A model generated the notes under the pieces. That model was not told where the DNA came from, searched no databases, and saw only the letters and a list, made by a program, of their open reading frames with translations. The translations under genes and the position numbers were made by a program. From Williamwhitmania sp. (GTDB lineage Bacteria > Bacteroidota > Bacteroidia > Bacteroidales > Williamwhitmaniaceae): a stretch of 34,148 nucleotides of DNA. Shown here piece after piece: positions 1 through 7,975 of this stretch (position 1 is the first letter of the stretch; each line of letters opens with the position of its first letter). Where the stretch lies: positions 1 to 34,148 of the forward strand of contig DATKVT010000155.1 of assembly GCA_035529935.1 (NCBI GenBank), given 5' to 3'.

Positions 1-177
1 TTCGACAAAAACTACCTCAAATCCTTACCAAATAAGAAGGGCAAGGGCGCCTTTCAGGAGAAAAAGGAGAAGAACAAGAAGGTGAACCTTGGTGGACCAG
101 GCAGGCGCAATCCAAAGTTTGGCAAGGCTGCCCAACGCCCCGATTCCAAGCCTCCAAAGAGAACCAAACTCTTTTAA
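1..177 (+). CDS. C-terminal end of an unidentified basic protein (5' truncated)
   Basis: Frame 1 is open from the window edge to a TAA at 175-177, giving 58 residues. The peptide is very rich in Lys, Arg, Gly, Pro and Asn and ends in KRTKLF. Basic low-complexity tails like this are common at the C-terminus of DEAD-box RNA helicases and other RNA-binding proteins of Bacteroidota, but no catalytic domain lies inside the window, so the family is not established. It ends 14 bp before the radical SAM gene on the same strand, so the two may be co-transcribed. Confidence 0.6.
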   Translation, partial: FDKNYLKSLPNKKGKGAFQEKKEKNKKVNLGGPGRRNPKFGKAAQRPDSKPPKRTKLF

Positions 178-191
178 ACTCGCTTAAATAA

Positions 192-1148
192 GTGAGCAGC
201 ACCGATACTACATACCCCTGGGGAGATAACCGCCGCTACAACACCTACTCCGGCTACTTCCGCCGAACCTTTGGCGGTCGGGTTCAAAAGCTCACCATTG
301 ATGCAGGTTTCACCTGTCCCAACCGTGATGGAACAGTAGGCACCGGTGGCTGCACCTACTGCAACAACGACGCCTTTAACCCCAGCTACTGCAATGCGGT
401 AAAGCCAATTCTCCAGCAGGTGGAAGAGGGCATTGAGTTTCACGCTAACCGGTATCGACGCGCCGAGAGTTTTCTGGCCTACTTTCAGGCTTTCTCCAAT
501 ACCCACGCCCCACTCGAAAGATTGAAGGAAATCTATGCTCAAGCTCTAGCCCATCCAAAGGTTATTGGGCTGGTTATCGGTACCCGCCCCGACTGCATCG
601 ACGAGGCTAAGCTCGACTACTTTGCCGAGCTGGCACAGCATCACTACGTTATTGTGGAGTATGGCATTGAAAGCTGCCATAACCAAACGCTGGAGCGGAT
701 CAACCGTGGACACACTTACGAACAGGCCGAGTGGGCCATTCGCGAAACAGCCAAGCGCGGTATACGTACTGGTGCCCACCTCATTTTTGGGTTGCCCGGT
801 GAATCCAGAGAGGAGATGCTCAGCGAGGCAGCCATCATCTCCCAGCTGCCGCTCGATACGGTAAAGTTCCACCAGCTGCAGATTGTAAAGGATACGGCCA
901 TGGAGAAGGAGTTTATTGCCAACCCAGAGCAGTTCCATCTCTTTGGGTTGGAGGAGTACCTCTCGTTCCTAGCCAACTTTCTCGAAAGATTTAACCCGAA
1001 TATCGTTGTGGAGCGATTTGTGAATGAAGTTCCACCCTGGTTCCTGGTGGCACCCAATTGGGGTAGCTACCGCGCCGACCAGCTTGGTGTAATGTTCGAG
1101 AAGTTGCTGGAAGCAAGGAATACATGGCAGGGGAAAGAGTATAGGTAG
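192..1148 (+). CDS. TIGR01212-family radical SAM protein (YhcC-like)
   Basis: A 318-residue radical SAM enzyme. The cluster-binding cysteines are C42, C54 and C57 (C-x11-C-x2-C) inside a CPNRDGT segment followed by GGCTYCNN, which is the signature of the YhcC/TIGR01212 group; the rest (IGTRPDC, VEYGIES, GAHLIFGLPGE) matches the TIM-barrel core. Length is normal for the family. By family, it binds a [4Fe-4S] cluster and S-adenosylmethionine in the cytoplasm; the substrate of YhcC proteins is not established. The start is a GTG directly after an in-frame TAA (189-191), and no ATG lies before the conserved region, so GTG initiation is well supported. It may follow the upstream gene in one transcript. 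Confidence 0.9.
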   Translation: MSSTDTTYPWGDNRRYNTYSGYFRRTFGGRVQKLTIDAGFTCPNRDGTVGTGGCTYCNNDAFNPSYCNAVKPILQQVEEGIEFHANRYRRAESFLAYFQAFSNTHAPLERLKEIYAQALAHPKVIGLVIGTRPDCIDEAKLDYFAELAQHHYVIVEYGIESCHNQTLERINRGHTYEQAEWAIRETAKRGIRTGAHLIFGLPGESREEMLSEAAIISQLPLDTVKFHQLQIVKDTAMEKEFIANPEQFHLFGLEEYLSFLANFLERFNPNIVVERFVNEVPPWFLVAPNWGSYRADQLGVMFEKLLEARNTWQGKEYR

Positions 1149-1472
1149 AGTAGGTTGGAAGTCGACAGCCCTAATTTGAGCAAACAAGATACAGCAAAGA
1201 GTACTGCACTGGCTTAACTCTTACTACAGCCGTGGTTAATCAGCTCCATTTTCTTTACATCGAATCCCTGCTCCGCATCGCTCCTCGACATGATAAAACT
1301 ATTAATGCACACCCACAAGGGAAATGGGAAATTGCCATTTCCCTTTTCCCTTTAATGCAAATGCAGACGTTAAAATGTGTTAGCCTAGTGAACAATTATT
1401 GCTGTGCCAGTATTTATATGAAAATGTTTAACAAAAAGGGGGATAATCTCAGCATTACCAAACTGTCAATGC
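1149..1472. other. Intergenic region with one terminator hairpin
   Basis: This 324-bp gap between the radical SAM gene and the MFS gene contains one strong hairpin (1317-1347, listed separately). An 83-codon open frame (1232-1483) covers most of it, but it lacks family resemblance, runs through the hairpin and overlaps the MFS start, so it is not called. No tRNA or repeat was seen. Confidence 0.6.
1317..1347 (+). terminator. Probable rho-independent terminator
   Basis: A perfect 11-bp stem, AAGGGAAATGG (1317-1327) pairing with CCATTTCCCTT (1335-1345), encloses a 7-base loop and ends in a short T run. The stem is only moderately GC-rich and the T run is interrupted by CCC, so strength is uncertain. 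It lies 170 bp after the radical SAM gene and ahead of the MFS gene. Confidence 0.55.
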
Positions 1473-2819
1473 ATGAAACGTAACAACAGTATTTTACTTG
1501 TCCTATTTCTGGGCACGCTCATGGGTGCCCTCGACATCTCCATTGTAGGTCCGGCATTACCAGCCATATCACACTCCTTAGGGCTTCACGAAAATCAGCT
1601 CTCCTGGGTTTTCTCCATTTATGTGCTGTTCAACCTCATAGGCATTGCCCCCATGGCGCGACTCTCCGACCAACATGGCAGAAAGCTACTCTACACCATA
1701 TCTCTCCTCTTATTTGGTGTGGGGTCAGGTATTGTAGCCTTGGCACACAGCTTTCCATTGCTCATAGCCGGGCGAGCCATACAAGGATTTGGAGCCAGCG
1801 GCATCTTCCCTGTTGCCTCCGCTACCGTAGGCGACATTTTTCCCGTTGAGAAGCAGGGACGTGCCCTTGGACTCATTGGTGCCGTTTTTGGCATTGCGTT
1901 CATCATAGGGCCAGTTATTGCAGGGGTTCTGCTAAAATATTTCAGCTGGAATGTTCTATTTATGATTAACCTTCCAGTGGTGCTTTACCTCATAGTGCAA
2001 AGCCTCCGCATATTACCAGGGAAGCTTGTCCGGGAGCCTGTTAAATTCGATTTGCCAGGTTCCATTATGCTCGCCTTAGTATTAATTTCATTTACGCTCT
2101 GGCTAAATCCGCCAGCGTTTATGAAGCAAATAGAGCATCTCCTTACCATAGCACTACTTGTAACTTTGGTAAGCCTCGTCCTGCTTGTGATGGCTGAGAA
2201 AAAAGCCGCTGCACCCGTGGTGAGACTAACCTACCTTACAAACAAGCAAATAGTAATTGCCGGAGCCATTGCAACTGCCACTGGCTTTCTGCAAGCAGCA
2301 TTCGTATTCTTCCCTAAGTTCGCCATTGCAGCCTATAACGTATCAACCTCGTCTGCGAGTTTCATGTTGCTGCCACTGGTTGGAGCAGTGGCCATAGGTT
2401 CACCAATAGGCGGTAGAATTTTGGATAAAATAGGTCCCAGACCAGTAATTACAGGTGGCGTTACACTATCTGGTATCGGTTTGGTTATGGTTTCTTTATC
2501 CCACAGCGACATCTGGCTATTCTATGGTGCTGAAGTGGTTATTGGGCTTGGGATGGCCATTCTTGCTGGCTCATCACTTCGGTTTGTAGTGCTCAACGAA
2601 ACGGATAAATCGGAACGAGCTTCTGCACAGGGTATACTCACGTTATTTATTAGCAGCGGCCAAATAATTGGTTCCACCATCATATCGGCACTTGCAGCCA
2701 CAATGTCAACCACCTCAGGTTATATGGTAGCTTTTGTGGTTGTTGGTGTTAGCATGTTGCTGCTCATTCCTGCCTCCATGTTACTTCACAACACAGGGCA
2801 CACATCCGCAAGCGCCTAA
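1473..2819 (+). CDS. MFS transporter, drug:H+ antiporter (DHA2-like)
   Basis: A 448-residue inner-membrane protein with the major facilitator fold. The first helix carries the DHA2 hallmark LDISIVGPALPAI (residues 20-32), the loop after helix 2 carries motif A (ARLSDQHGRK), and helix 5 carries an antiporter-type motif C (GAVFGIAFIIGPVIAGV). Hydrophobicity along the chain fits about 14 helices, as in DHA2 exporters. By family it would expel drugs or metabolites using the proton gradient; the substrate cannot be read from sequence. The ATG at 1473 is immediately followed by the first helix. It is flanked by intergenic gaps of over 300 bp on each side and looks monocistronic. Confidence 0.9.
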   Translation: MKRNNSILLVLFLGTLMGALDISIVGPALPAISHSLGLHENQLSWVFSIYVLFNLIGIAPMARLSDQHGRKLLYTISLLLFGVGSGIVALAHSFPLLIAGRAIQGFGASGIFPVASATVGDIFPVEKQGRALGLIGAVFGIAFIIGPVIAGVLLKYFSWNVLFMINLPVVLYLIVQSLRILPGKLVREPVKFDLPGSIMLALVLISFTLWLNPPAFMKQIEHLLTIALLVTLVSLVLLVMAEKKAAAPVVRLTYLTNKQIVIAGAIATATGFLQAAFVFFPKFAIAAYNVSTSSASFMLLPLVGAVAIGSPIGGRILDKIGPRPVITGGVTLSGIGLVMVSLSHSDIWLFYGAEVVIGLGMAILAGSSLRFVVLNETDKSERASAQGILTLFISSGQIIGSTIISALAATMSTTSGYMVAFVVVGVSMLLLIPASMLLHNTGHTSASA

Positions 2820-3169
2820 ATCAATCCAAAAATGATAAGCATGATTACAATACTGGTAACTAATTTACTCTAATTACTACACCTCCTCAACAGAACACTT
2901 TACCGCCACCCAATACTGGGTTGACTAGACTAATTTTACCTAGCCCAATTGGAATAGAAAATCATGCTTAAAAACAGTCCGAACACCACAATTCGAACTA
3001 AATCAGCATAGTTATAGTTGTCATGTTTCAATCTGATAAAAATCATATAAATAAGTATTTTATTATTATACAAACAGTTAAGACTCTATATATCCATATA
3101 TCCAGACCTTCTTATATTGATATTATTGGATTTATACATACTTTAACATCGTTATTTAAATACATAACT
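2820..3169. other. Intergenic region, AT-rich leader of the FadL-like gene
   Basis: This 350-bp gap contains no supported gene. The last 150 bp are strongly AT-rich. A near-consensus -7 element, TATAGTTG at 3014-3021 (one mismatch to TAnnTTTG), is the best promoter candidate for the porin gene, which would give it a leader of about 140 nt. A 5-bp stem (ACCCA/TGGGT, near 2909-2922) is too weak to call a terminator. An in-frame extension of the porin to an ATG at 3023 is rejected because it would bury the signal peptide. Confidence 0.4.
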
Positions 3170-4432
3170 ATGAAAAGACAACTACTAAGAAACGTGCTAA
3201 TTACCATGAGCTTACTTGGGATGAGCACCGCAAGTATGGCCACCGACGGCTATTTTAGCCTAGGTTATGGCACCATAAATAAAGGTTTGGCTGGTGCAGG
3301 AACAGCCTTTTATCAAGCTTCACTGATTGGCGGAAACCCAGCGGGTAACGTATTCAACTCCAGCCAGTGGAATTTGGCTGCCGCACTCTTCAATCCAAAT
3401 AGGCAATACACCATCACGGGAAACCCTTCAGGGATGCCTAACACCTTTGGTTTAACACCGGGAACTGTAAAGAGCGATTCCAAGTATTTTATCATGCCTA
3501 GCGTTGGTAAAAACTGGAAAATCAACGATAAAAGTGCCCTAACCTTTGCCTTTTACGGTAATGGAGGTATGAACACCAACTACCCAACAGCAACCTTCTA
3601 CGATCCCAGCTCATCATCAACCGGAGTGAACCTCGCCCAGATGTTCTTAGACGTTGCTTACTCCTACAAATTGGCAGAAAAGCATAGCATTGGTGTGAGT
3701 GGTCTGTTTGCCTATCAATACTTTAGTGCAAAAGGTCTTGCCTCATTTGGGATGATGTCGTCCGATCCAACCAACCTAAGTGGCAACGGTACCGACAACA
3801 GTACCGGTTTTGGTCTAAAGGTTGGATACTTAGGTGAACTTTTCGACGGCTTCTGGCTTGGCGCTAAATACCAAACCAAGATTTACTCCAAATCGTTTTC
3901 GAAGTATGCTGGCCTATTTGCCGAGCAGGGTAAGTTTGAAGTTCCCTCCAACTGGAGCGTGGGTATTGCCTACAACCTCACCCCAACCCTTACGGCCATG
4001 GCCGATGTAAAACGCATTAACTACAGCGAATCCAAAGCCGTTTCCAACCCAATGATGACCTCCTCTGGCATGAATCCTCTTGGTGCTGACAACGGTCCTG
4101 GCTTTGGCTGGAAAGATGTTACCGCCTACAAATTTGCACTAAGCTACTCTGGAATTAAGACCTGGACCCTGAGGGCCGGTTACTCCTTCAACAATCAGCC
4201 CATTCCTTCGAGCGAGGTAATGTTCAACATTCTGGCCCCTGCAGTAATCCAAAGCCACATTGCACTGGGTTGCTCCAAGCAGCTGAACGACAAGGGTACT
4301 GCTCTTAACTTTGCTTTCAACTATGCATTGAACAACTCTGTTAGTGGTCCAAACCCCATGGAGGTTCCTGGACAGCAAACTATTAAAATAGAGATGAATC
4401 AGGTAGAATTTGAGGTTGGTATAACCTTTTAA
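3170..4432 (+). CDS. OmpP1/FadL/TodX-family outer-membrane protein
   Basis: A 420-residue outer-membrane beta-barrel of the FadL family, which carries long-chain fatty acids and other hydrophobic compounds across the outer membrane. The start is placed at 3170, not at the upstream in-frame ATG (3023), because it gives a clean signal peptide: MKRQ, a hydrophobic core, then cleavage after SMA (residue 24). The mature N-terminus has the family pattern of a Gly-rich plug (NKGLAGAGTAF) followed by an NPAG motif (residues 55-58). Alternating hydrophobic/aromatic strands follow, and the chain ends in a terminal Phe (EVGITF), the usual signal for barrel insertion. Length fits the family (about 420-470). 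It is followed by a strong terminator shared with the convergent lipoprotein gene. Confidence 0.88.
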   Translation: MKRQLLRNVLITMSLLGMSTASMATDGYFSLGYGTINKGLAGAGTAFYQASLIGGNPAGNVFNSSQWNLAAALFNPNRQYTITGNPSGMPNTFGLTPGTVKSDSKYFIMPSVGKNWKINDKSALTFAFYGNGGMNTNYPTATFYDPSSSSTGVNLAQMFLDVAYSYKLAEKHSIGVSGLFAYQYFSAKGLASFGMMSSDPTNLSGNGTDNSTGFGLKVGYLGELFDGFWLGAKYQTKIYSKSFSKYAGLFAEQGKFEVPSNWSVGIAYNLTPTLTAMADVKRINYSESKAVSNPMMTSSGMNPLGADNGPGFGWKDVTAYKFALSYSGIKTWTLRAGYSFNNQPIPSSEVMFNILAPAVIQSHIALGCSKQLNDKGTALNFAFNYALNNSVSGPNPMEVPGQQTIKIEMNQVEFEVGITF

Positions 4433-4451
4433 CTAACTGCAAAAGAGAATA

Positions 4452-4482
4452 TGGAAAAGGGCGCATGAGGCGCCCTTTTCCA
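4452..4482. terminator. Bidirectional rho-independent terminator
   Basis: A perfect 13-bp GC-rich stem (4452-4464 with 4470-4482; core AAAAGGGCGC/GCGCCCTTTT) closes a 5-base loop ATGAG. It sits 19 bp after the FadL-like stop and directly next to the stop of the convergent lipoprotein gene (4484). The A/T runs inside and beside the stem serve both directions. Confidence 0.85.
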
Positions 4483-4483
4483 T

Positions 4484-5587
4484 TTAGTTCTCATATATCT
4501 TGCCAATTAGCTTCCAAATTGCCCGGTTGAAATTCTCGCCCTTATCTCCCGGGTAAAGTTCCGCAAAGGAATACTTTGCGGAAAGATTCGACTCAAACTT
4601 CAACTTCATGGTGGAATCATACAGTTCCCGAGGTTCAGGGTGAAACTGCAACCCTAAAACGTTGGGATACTGAATATGCTCAACAGCCTCTATCACCTTT
4701 CCATCAATGGACCAAGCGCCCACGATGAGTCCCTTGCCCAGAACCTTTACGCATTGGTGATGGCTACTAAGCACAAAGGGTCTACTCTCTGTAGCAGACA
4801 AAAGCTGCACAAGCTTTCCTCCTTCGGCAAGCTTAATTTGGTGAAAGCTACCGTGAAACAGCGTGGTGTCAGTCGTAAGGTTTGTATGGTAATTCCGATG
4901 CTGGCGGTTCGCATCCTGTTGCAATACCTCATCGGCACAAGCCAAACCGTAAAGGTCGGTAGGGATATCCTGGTAAAGCGTTCCGCCTGTAGCTACATTC
5001 ATGGTTTGCATGCCCAAGCAGATACCCAGAACACCAAAGTTAGGCTTATCCTCAAGTAGCGGTCTAAACGCCGCATTTTGGCTCCCACCCAAAAGGTGAA
5101 ACATAAACGACAGCTCCATGTAATGGCGATAGGGATCGGTAACCACTGTCAGCAAATTTGTGGGTTCACCATACGTGACCGGTGGAATATCGGGACCACC
5201 AAAGAATATTACCCCACGCGAATCGGTCACCAGCTGCTTAAATAGAGAAGATGCGCCATTGCTACAGTATATACTATCGGGTGAAATTGGGGTATCGATG
5301 CGCAGAAGCTTTACATTTTTCAAACCATTCTTCTTGATGAACATTTCCGACTTATGGTAATCGTATGCTTCCCGAGTATGGTAAACGCCCAAAACTTTGT
5401 ATTCTGAAGAAAGAGGGAAAATGCCGCTGGTGGTTAAGTATTCAAAAGTCTTCAGATTACCAACCGTGGGATGCATTAGCAAAATCTGCCGCTGTTCGGC
5501 AGTGCCCATGGAAGCATCACCGGGCGTCACAATAAATTGACATGCTGAAAATAGCAGTAGCGCCAACAATAAAATCTTTGCCTTCAT
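4484..5587 (-). CDS. Lipoprotein with class I glutamine amidotransferase (peptidase C26) domain
   Basis: A 367-residue protein with an N-terminal lipoprotein signal (hydrophobic LLLALLLFSAC, acylation site C16), so it should be membrane-anchored outside the cytoplasm. The body is a class I glutamine amidotransferase of the C26 / gamma-glutamyl-GABA hydrolase type: oxyanion segment FFGGPDIPP (128-136) with a following YGE, nucleophile elbow GICLGMQ with C190, and catalytic His/Glu in QFHPEPRE (H316, E318). The full triad is present, so it is likely active as a gamma-glutamyl or amide hydrolase. Known C26 enzymes such as PuuD are cytosolic, so export is notable. It is monocistronic and converges on the FadL-like gene. 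The substrate is unknown. Confidence 0.82.
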   Translation of the reverse strand: MKAKILLLALLLFSACQFIVTPGDASMGTAEQRQILLMHPTVGNLKTFEYLTTSGIFPLSSEYKVLGVYHTREAYDYHKSEMFIKKNGLKNVKLLRIDTPISPDSIYCSNGASSLFKQLVTDSRGVIFFGGPDIPPVTYGEPTNLLTVVTDPYRHYMELSFMFHLLGGSQNAAFRPLLEDKPNFGVLGICLGMQTMNVATGGTLYQDIPTDLYGLACADEVLQQDANRQHRNYHTNLTTDTTLFHGSFHQIKLAEGGKLVQLLSATESRPFVLSSHHQCVKVLGKGLIVGAWSIDGKVIEAVEHIQYPNVLGLQFHPEPRELYDSTMKLKFESNLSAKYSFAELYPGDKGENFNRAIWKLIGKIYEN

Positions 5588-5683
5588 ACCCCTAAAATTT
5601 TAGTATAGCAATATAGAAAAAAGGATGAACGAACGCAATTATCAATTCTTAACTAACTTAGCAGGGTTATAAACTCCATTGAC

Positions 5684-6103
5684 ATGAGTGAGCTTACAGT
5701 AGTGCGTGCCAAAGAGCGAATGAACGGCCATATACCTTACAAGATCTTTATAAATGGTGATGAAAGAGCCGCGCTCATGCCCAATGAGCAGACGCTAATC
5801 GAGGTTGATGCCAACGATAAGGTAAGGATTATAATGACCTGGAGCGGTAGCCAAGAAATCACTTTACCAGCTGGCCATGAATCATACCATATTTATGCAA
5901 AAGGGAACCTTACTTACAACATCATTGGCAGTGCAGGAGCAGCATTATTTTTCGTTATGGTGTTGGTAGCAAATCACCTTACAAATGCAACGGTAATAAA
6001 ATATGTCGGTGCAGTTTTAGCCATTGCACTAATGTTCCTGCTGCTCTATATGCTTACAAAAGGAAAGTGGAGTTGGATAAAGCTCCACCTTGAAATGCAA
6101 TAG
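5684..6103 (+). CDS. Hypothetical protein with two C-terminal membrane helices
   Basis: A 139-residue protein that I do not recognise. Residues 1-73 look like a small beta-rich domain (alternating hydrophobic segments IFINGDE, IEVDANDKVRIIM, ITLPAGHESYHIYA), loosely like a PEGA-type or carbohydrate-binding sandwich, but without a diagnostic motif. Two hydrophobic helices follow (about 78-97 and 104-123) and the tail is basic (KGKWSWIKLH). With no signal peptide, the N-terminal domain is probably cytoplasmic. The coding signal is clean, an ATG opens the frame, and it ends 3 bp before the convergent metallo-hydrolase gene. Confidence 0.7.
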   Translation: MSELTVVRAKERMNGHIPYKIFINGDERAALMPNEQTLIEVDANDKVRIIMTWSGSQEITLPAGHESYHIYAKGNLTYNIIGSAGAALFFVMVLVANHLTNATVIKYVGAVLAIALMFLLLYMLTKGKWSWIKLHLEMQ

Positions 6104-6106
6104 CCG

Positions 6107-6868
6107 TTAAATATCTACCACCAATCCATCGTAGGCTAAGCAAACATTCTGGGGCAATTCAGCCATTATCTCCTCATAAAATCCCATCTGGTGCGAAATA
6201 TGCGTGATGAAAGCCTTGCGCGGGCTAAGCTCTTCAACGAGCTTTAAAGCCTCACTCAATGTGAAATGAGAAATATGCTTTTGTTTTCGAAGAGCATTAA
6301 TAACCAAATATTTAGTACCAACCATTTTCTCCTTCTCCTCCTCCGAAATAAAGTTGGCGTCGGTAATGTAGGTTAAATCGCCAATGCGAAAGCCGAAGAC
6401 TGGCAGCTTATAGTGAAAGCAGCGGATGGGCTGCACCTTTACACCGCATACGTCAAATGGGTATCCGTCTAAATTGAAGAGGTTCATTTCGGGAATTCCG
6501 GGATACCGTTGGTCTGCAAAAACGTAGGCATACTCCTGCTTTAACGCATTTTGAACACGTTCTTCAGCATAGATATCCATGGGCTTTCGGTTCACAAAGT
6601 TAAAAGCCCTAACATCGTCGAGCCCACCAATATGGTCCTTGTGCTCATGGGTAAGTAAAATGCCGTCAAGCTGCTTTACTCTGGCACGAAGCATCTGCTG
6701 CCGAAAATCGGGACCAGCATCAATGAGAATATTAACACCGTCGACCTCCACCAATGCAGAGGTGCGCAACCGCTTATCGTGCTCATCGGTTGACTGGCAC
6801 ACGGGACAGGGACAAGCAATTACCGGGACGCCCTGTGAAGTTCCGGTACCAAGGAAGGTTAGCTTCAC
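6107..6868 (-). CDS. MBL-fold metallo-hydrolase, PhnP-like
   Basis: A 253-residue metallo-beta-lactamase-fold hydrolase. It opens with GTGTSQGVP and a cysteine cluster CPCPVC (C19, C21, C24), the structural-zinc motif of the PhnP branch, followed by the metal-binding motif THEHKDH (H74, H76, D78, H79), an Asp in ITDANF and a late His in THISHQ. PhnP itself hydrolyses 5-phosphoribosyl 1,2-cyclic phosphate, but no phn genes are present, so another cyclic phosphodiester is possible. It starts with GTG, overlapping the stop of the upstream BASS transporter by 4 bp (GTGA), which implies translational coupling. Confidence 0.88.
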   Translation of the reverse strand: MKLTFLGTGTSQGVPVIACPCPVCQSTDEHDKRLRTSALVEVDGVNILIDAGPDFRQQMLRARVKQLDGILLTHEHKDHIGGLDDVRAFNFVNRKPMDIYAEERVQNALKQEYAYVFADQRYPGIPEMNLFNLDGYPFDVCGVKVQPIRCFHYKLPVFGFRIGDLTYITDANFISEEEKEKMVGTKYLVINALRKQKHISHFTLSEALKLVEELSPRKAFITHISHQMGFYEEIMAELPQNVCLAYDGLVVDI

Positions 6869-7785
6869 GACTCTATTTTAATTTTTTCAACTTTAACTGA
6901 AAGATATATCAGGTAGATAAGCACCACCACCGCTAGCACTGCCGAAGGTATGGCTGCCTCCTTGCCAAATAGTGTTAGTGCTGTAAATACCGAAAAGCCT
7001 GAACTTTTAATCGTAGTTAGCATTTTTTGCGTTGTGATTCGGGGAGGGCCAATATGAAGCCGCTTAGCCACCAACTCATATACACGGCCAAGCCCAAAAG
7101 TCATAACCAGTAAAACAAAGCTCACCAGCAAAAGGATTTTAGGGGTCGAAAAAAACACCTGCCTATTCATTCCTACTGCTACAAAAATCATGATTGCAAA
7201 GCCCCAATCTACCACCTTGCCCCTGATTGGCTGAACGTAACGGAACAACGGCTTGTAAAGCAGGAAACGGGAAATTATGAGCGGAATGATTACCAGCTGC
7301 ACCATCATAATAAAAAGGCTATAGGAGCTAATACCCTGCTGGTTAGCAAAAAGGCTCACAAACACTGGAGCCACAAACACCGAAGCAAGAAAAGCACCTA
7401 GCACACCGGCAATGGCATACTCAACATCGCCCTTAAGTATGGTAGCAAATGGAATTATGGCAACACCTGGAGGTGCAGCAGCAATTACCACAAAGCCATA
7501 GAAAAGCTCCTTTGTTGGCATTACGAGCCACGCCAGTCCTACCAGCAAAAGCCCAAAAACAGCATAGTTGAGCAGGGCTCCCATGAACATTGGAACCAGC
7601 ATTTTACCAGGATTAACTAGCGACTTCAGGCTGATACCTGTCATTGAGAAGGCCATGGTAGTTGCCAGCGCCAAAAAAGTATAGTCCTTTAAAACCGATG
7701 CTTTATCACCAGCCACAAGGCCAGCAATAACAGCAAAAACAAGTATGGAGTTTCGATTTAGTATTAAACGTTTTATAAGCTGCAT
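6865..7785 (-). CDS. Bile acid:sodium symporter (BASS) family transporter
   Basis: A polytopic membrane protein of about 306 residues with some 9-10 helices. The segment AAAPPGVAIIPFATILKGD and the following GVLGAF are typical of BASS/ACR3-type secondary carriers, which move organic anions with sodium. The start is set at 7785 (MQLIKRLILN) because an in-frame ATG at 7839 would add 18 residues unlike the family and would leave almost no leader after the promoter at 7850-7857. Its stop overlaps the PhnP-like hydrolase start, so the two form an operon; a carrier importing a substrate for the hydrolase is possible but unproven. Confidence 0.82.
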   Translation of the reverse strand: MQLIKRLILNRNSILVFAVIAGLVAGDKASVLKDYTFLALATTMAFSMTGISLKSLVNPGKMLVPMFMGALLNYAVFGLLLVGLAWLVMPTKELFYGFVVIAAAPPGVAIIPFATILKGDVEYAIAGVLGAFLASVFVAPVFVSLFANQQGISSYSLFIMMVQLVIIPLIISRFLLYKPLFRYVQPIRGKVVDWGFAIMIFVAVGMNRQVFFSTPKILLLVSFVLLVMTFGLGRVYELVAKRLHIGPPRITTQKMLTTIKSSGFSVFTALTLFGKEAAIPSAVLAVVVLIYLIYLSVKVEKIKIES

Positions 7786-7849
7786 CAAATTAAAGTTTGC
7801 GGGTTGAAACCGAAACAAACCACCCTTAAAGGTGTTCAAAGCGGCATGT

Positions 7850-7857
7850 CAAATATA
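7850..7857 (-). promoter_or_regulatory. Bacteroidota -7 element for the BASS/PhnP-like operon
   Basis: On the minus strand this reads TATATTTG, an exact TAnnTTTG match, 64 bp upstream of the chosen start at 7785. A TTTG lies further upstream (7882-7885 on the minus strand), but the 24-bp spacing is long. Confidence 0.45.
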
Positions 7858-7953
7858 CCGAGAATCTTGGGTATGGGAAAACAAATAGAGCAAGATTATC
7901 CCTCAACAGAGCCTAATATGGCAAAGCGTTATAGCCACTACGATGGAAAAAGC

Positions 7954-7961
7954 TACATTTG
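7954..7961 (+). promoter_or_regulatory. Bacteroidota -7 element for the RsmI-like gene
   Basis: TACATTTG is an exact TAnnTTTG match 14 bp before the ATG at 7976. It lies inside the longer open frame from 7943, so if it is used that longer start cannot be, in agreement with the family's usual N-terminus. No clear -33 TTG was found. Confidence 0.4.
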
Positions 7962-7975
7962 TCCAAATTATTCCT

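Noticed and set aside
1232..1483. 83-codon plus-strand open frame between the radical SAM and MFS genes
   Set aside because: It runs through a terminator hairpin, overlaps the MFS start and has no family-like composition.
3023..3169. 49-residue N-terminal extension of the FadL-like porin
   Set aside because: It would bury a clear signal peptide starting at 3170 and is AT-rich non-coding in character.
4676..5059. 127-codon plus-strand open frame
   Set aside because: It lies antisense inside the C26 lipoprotein gene, whose catalytic motifs prove the minus-strand reading.
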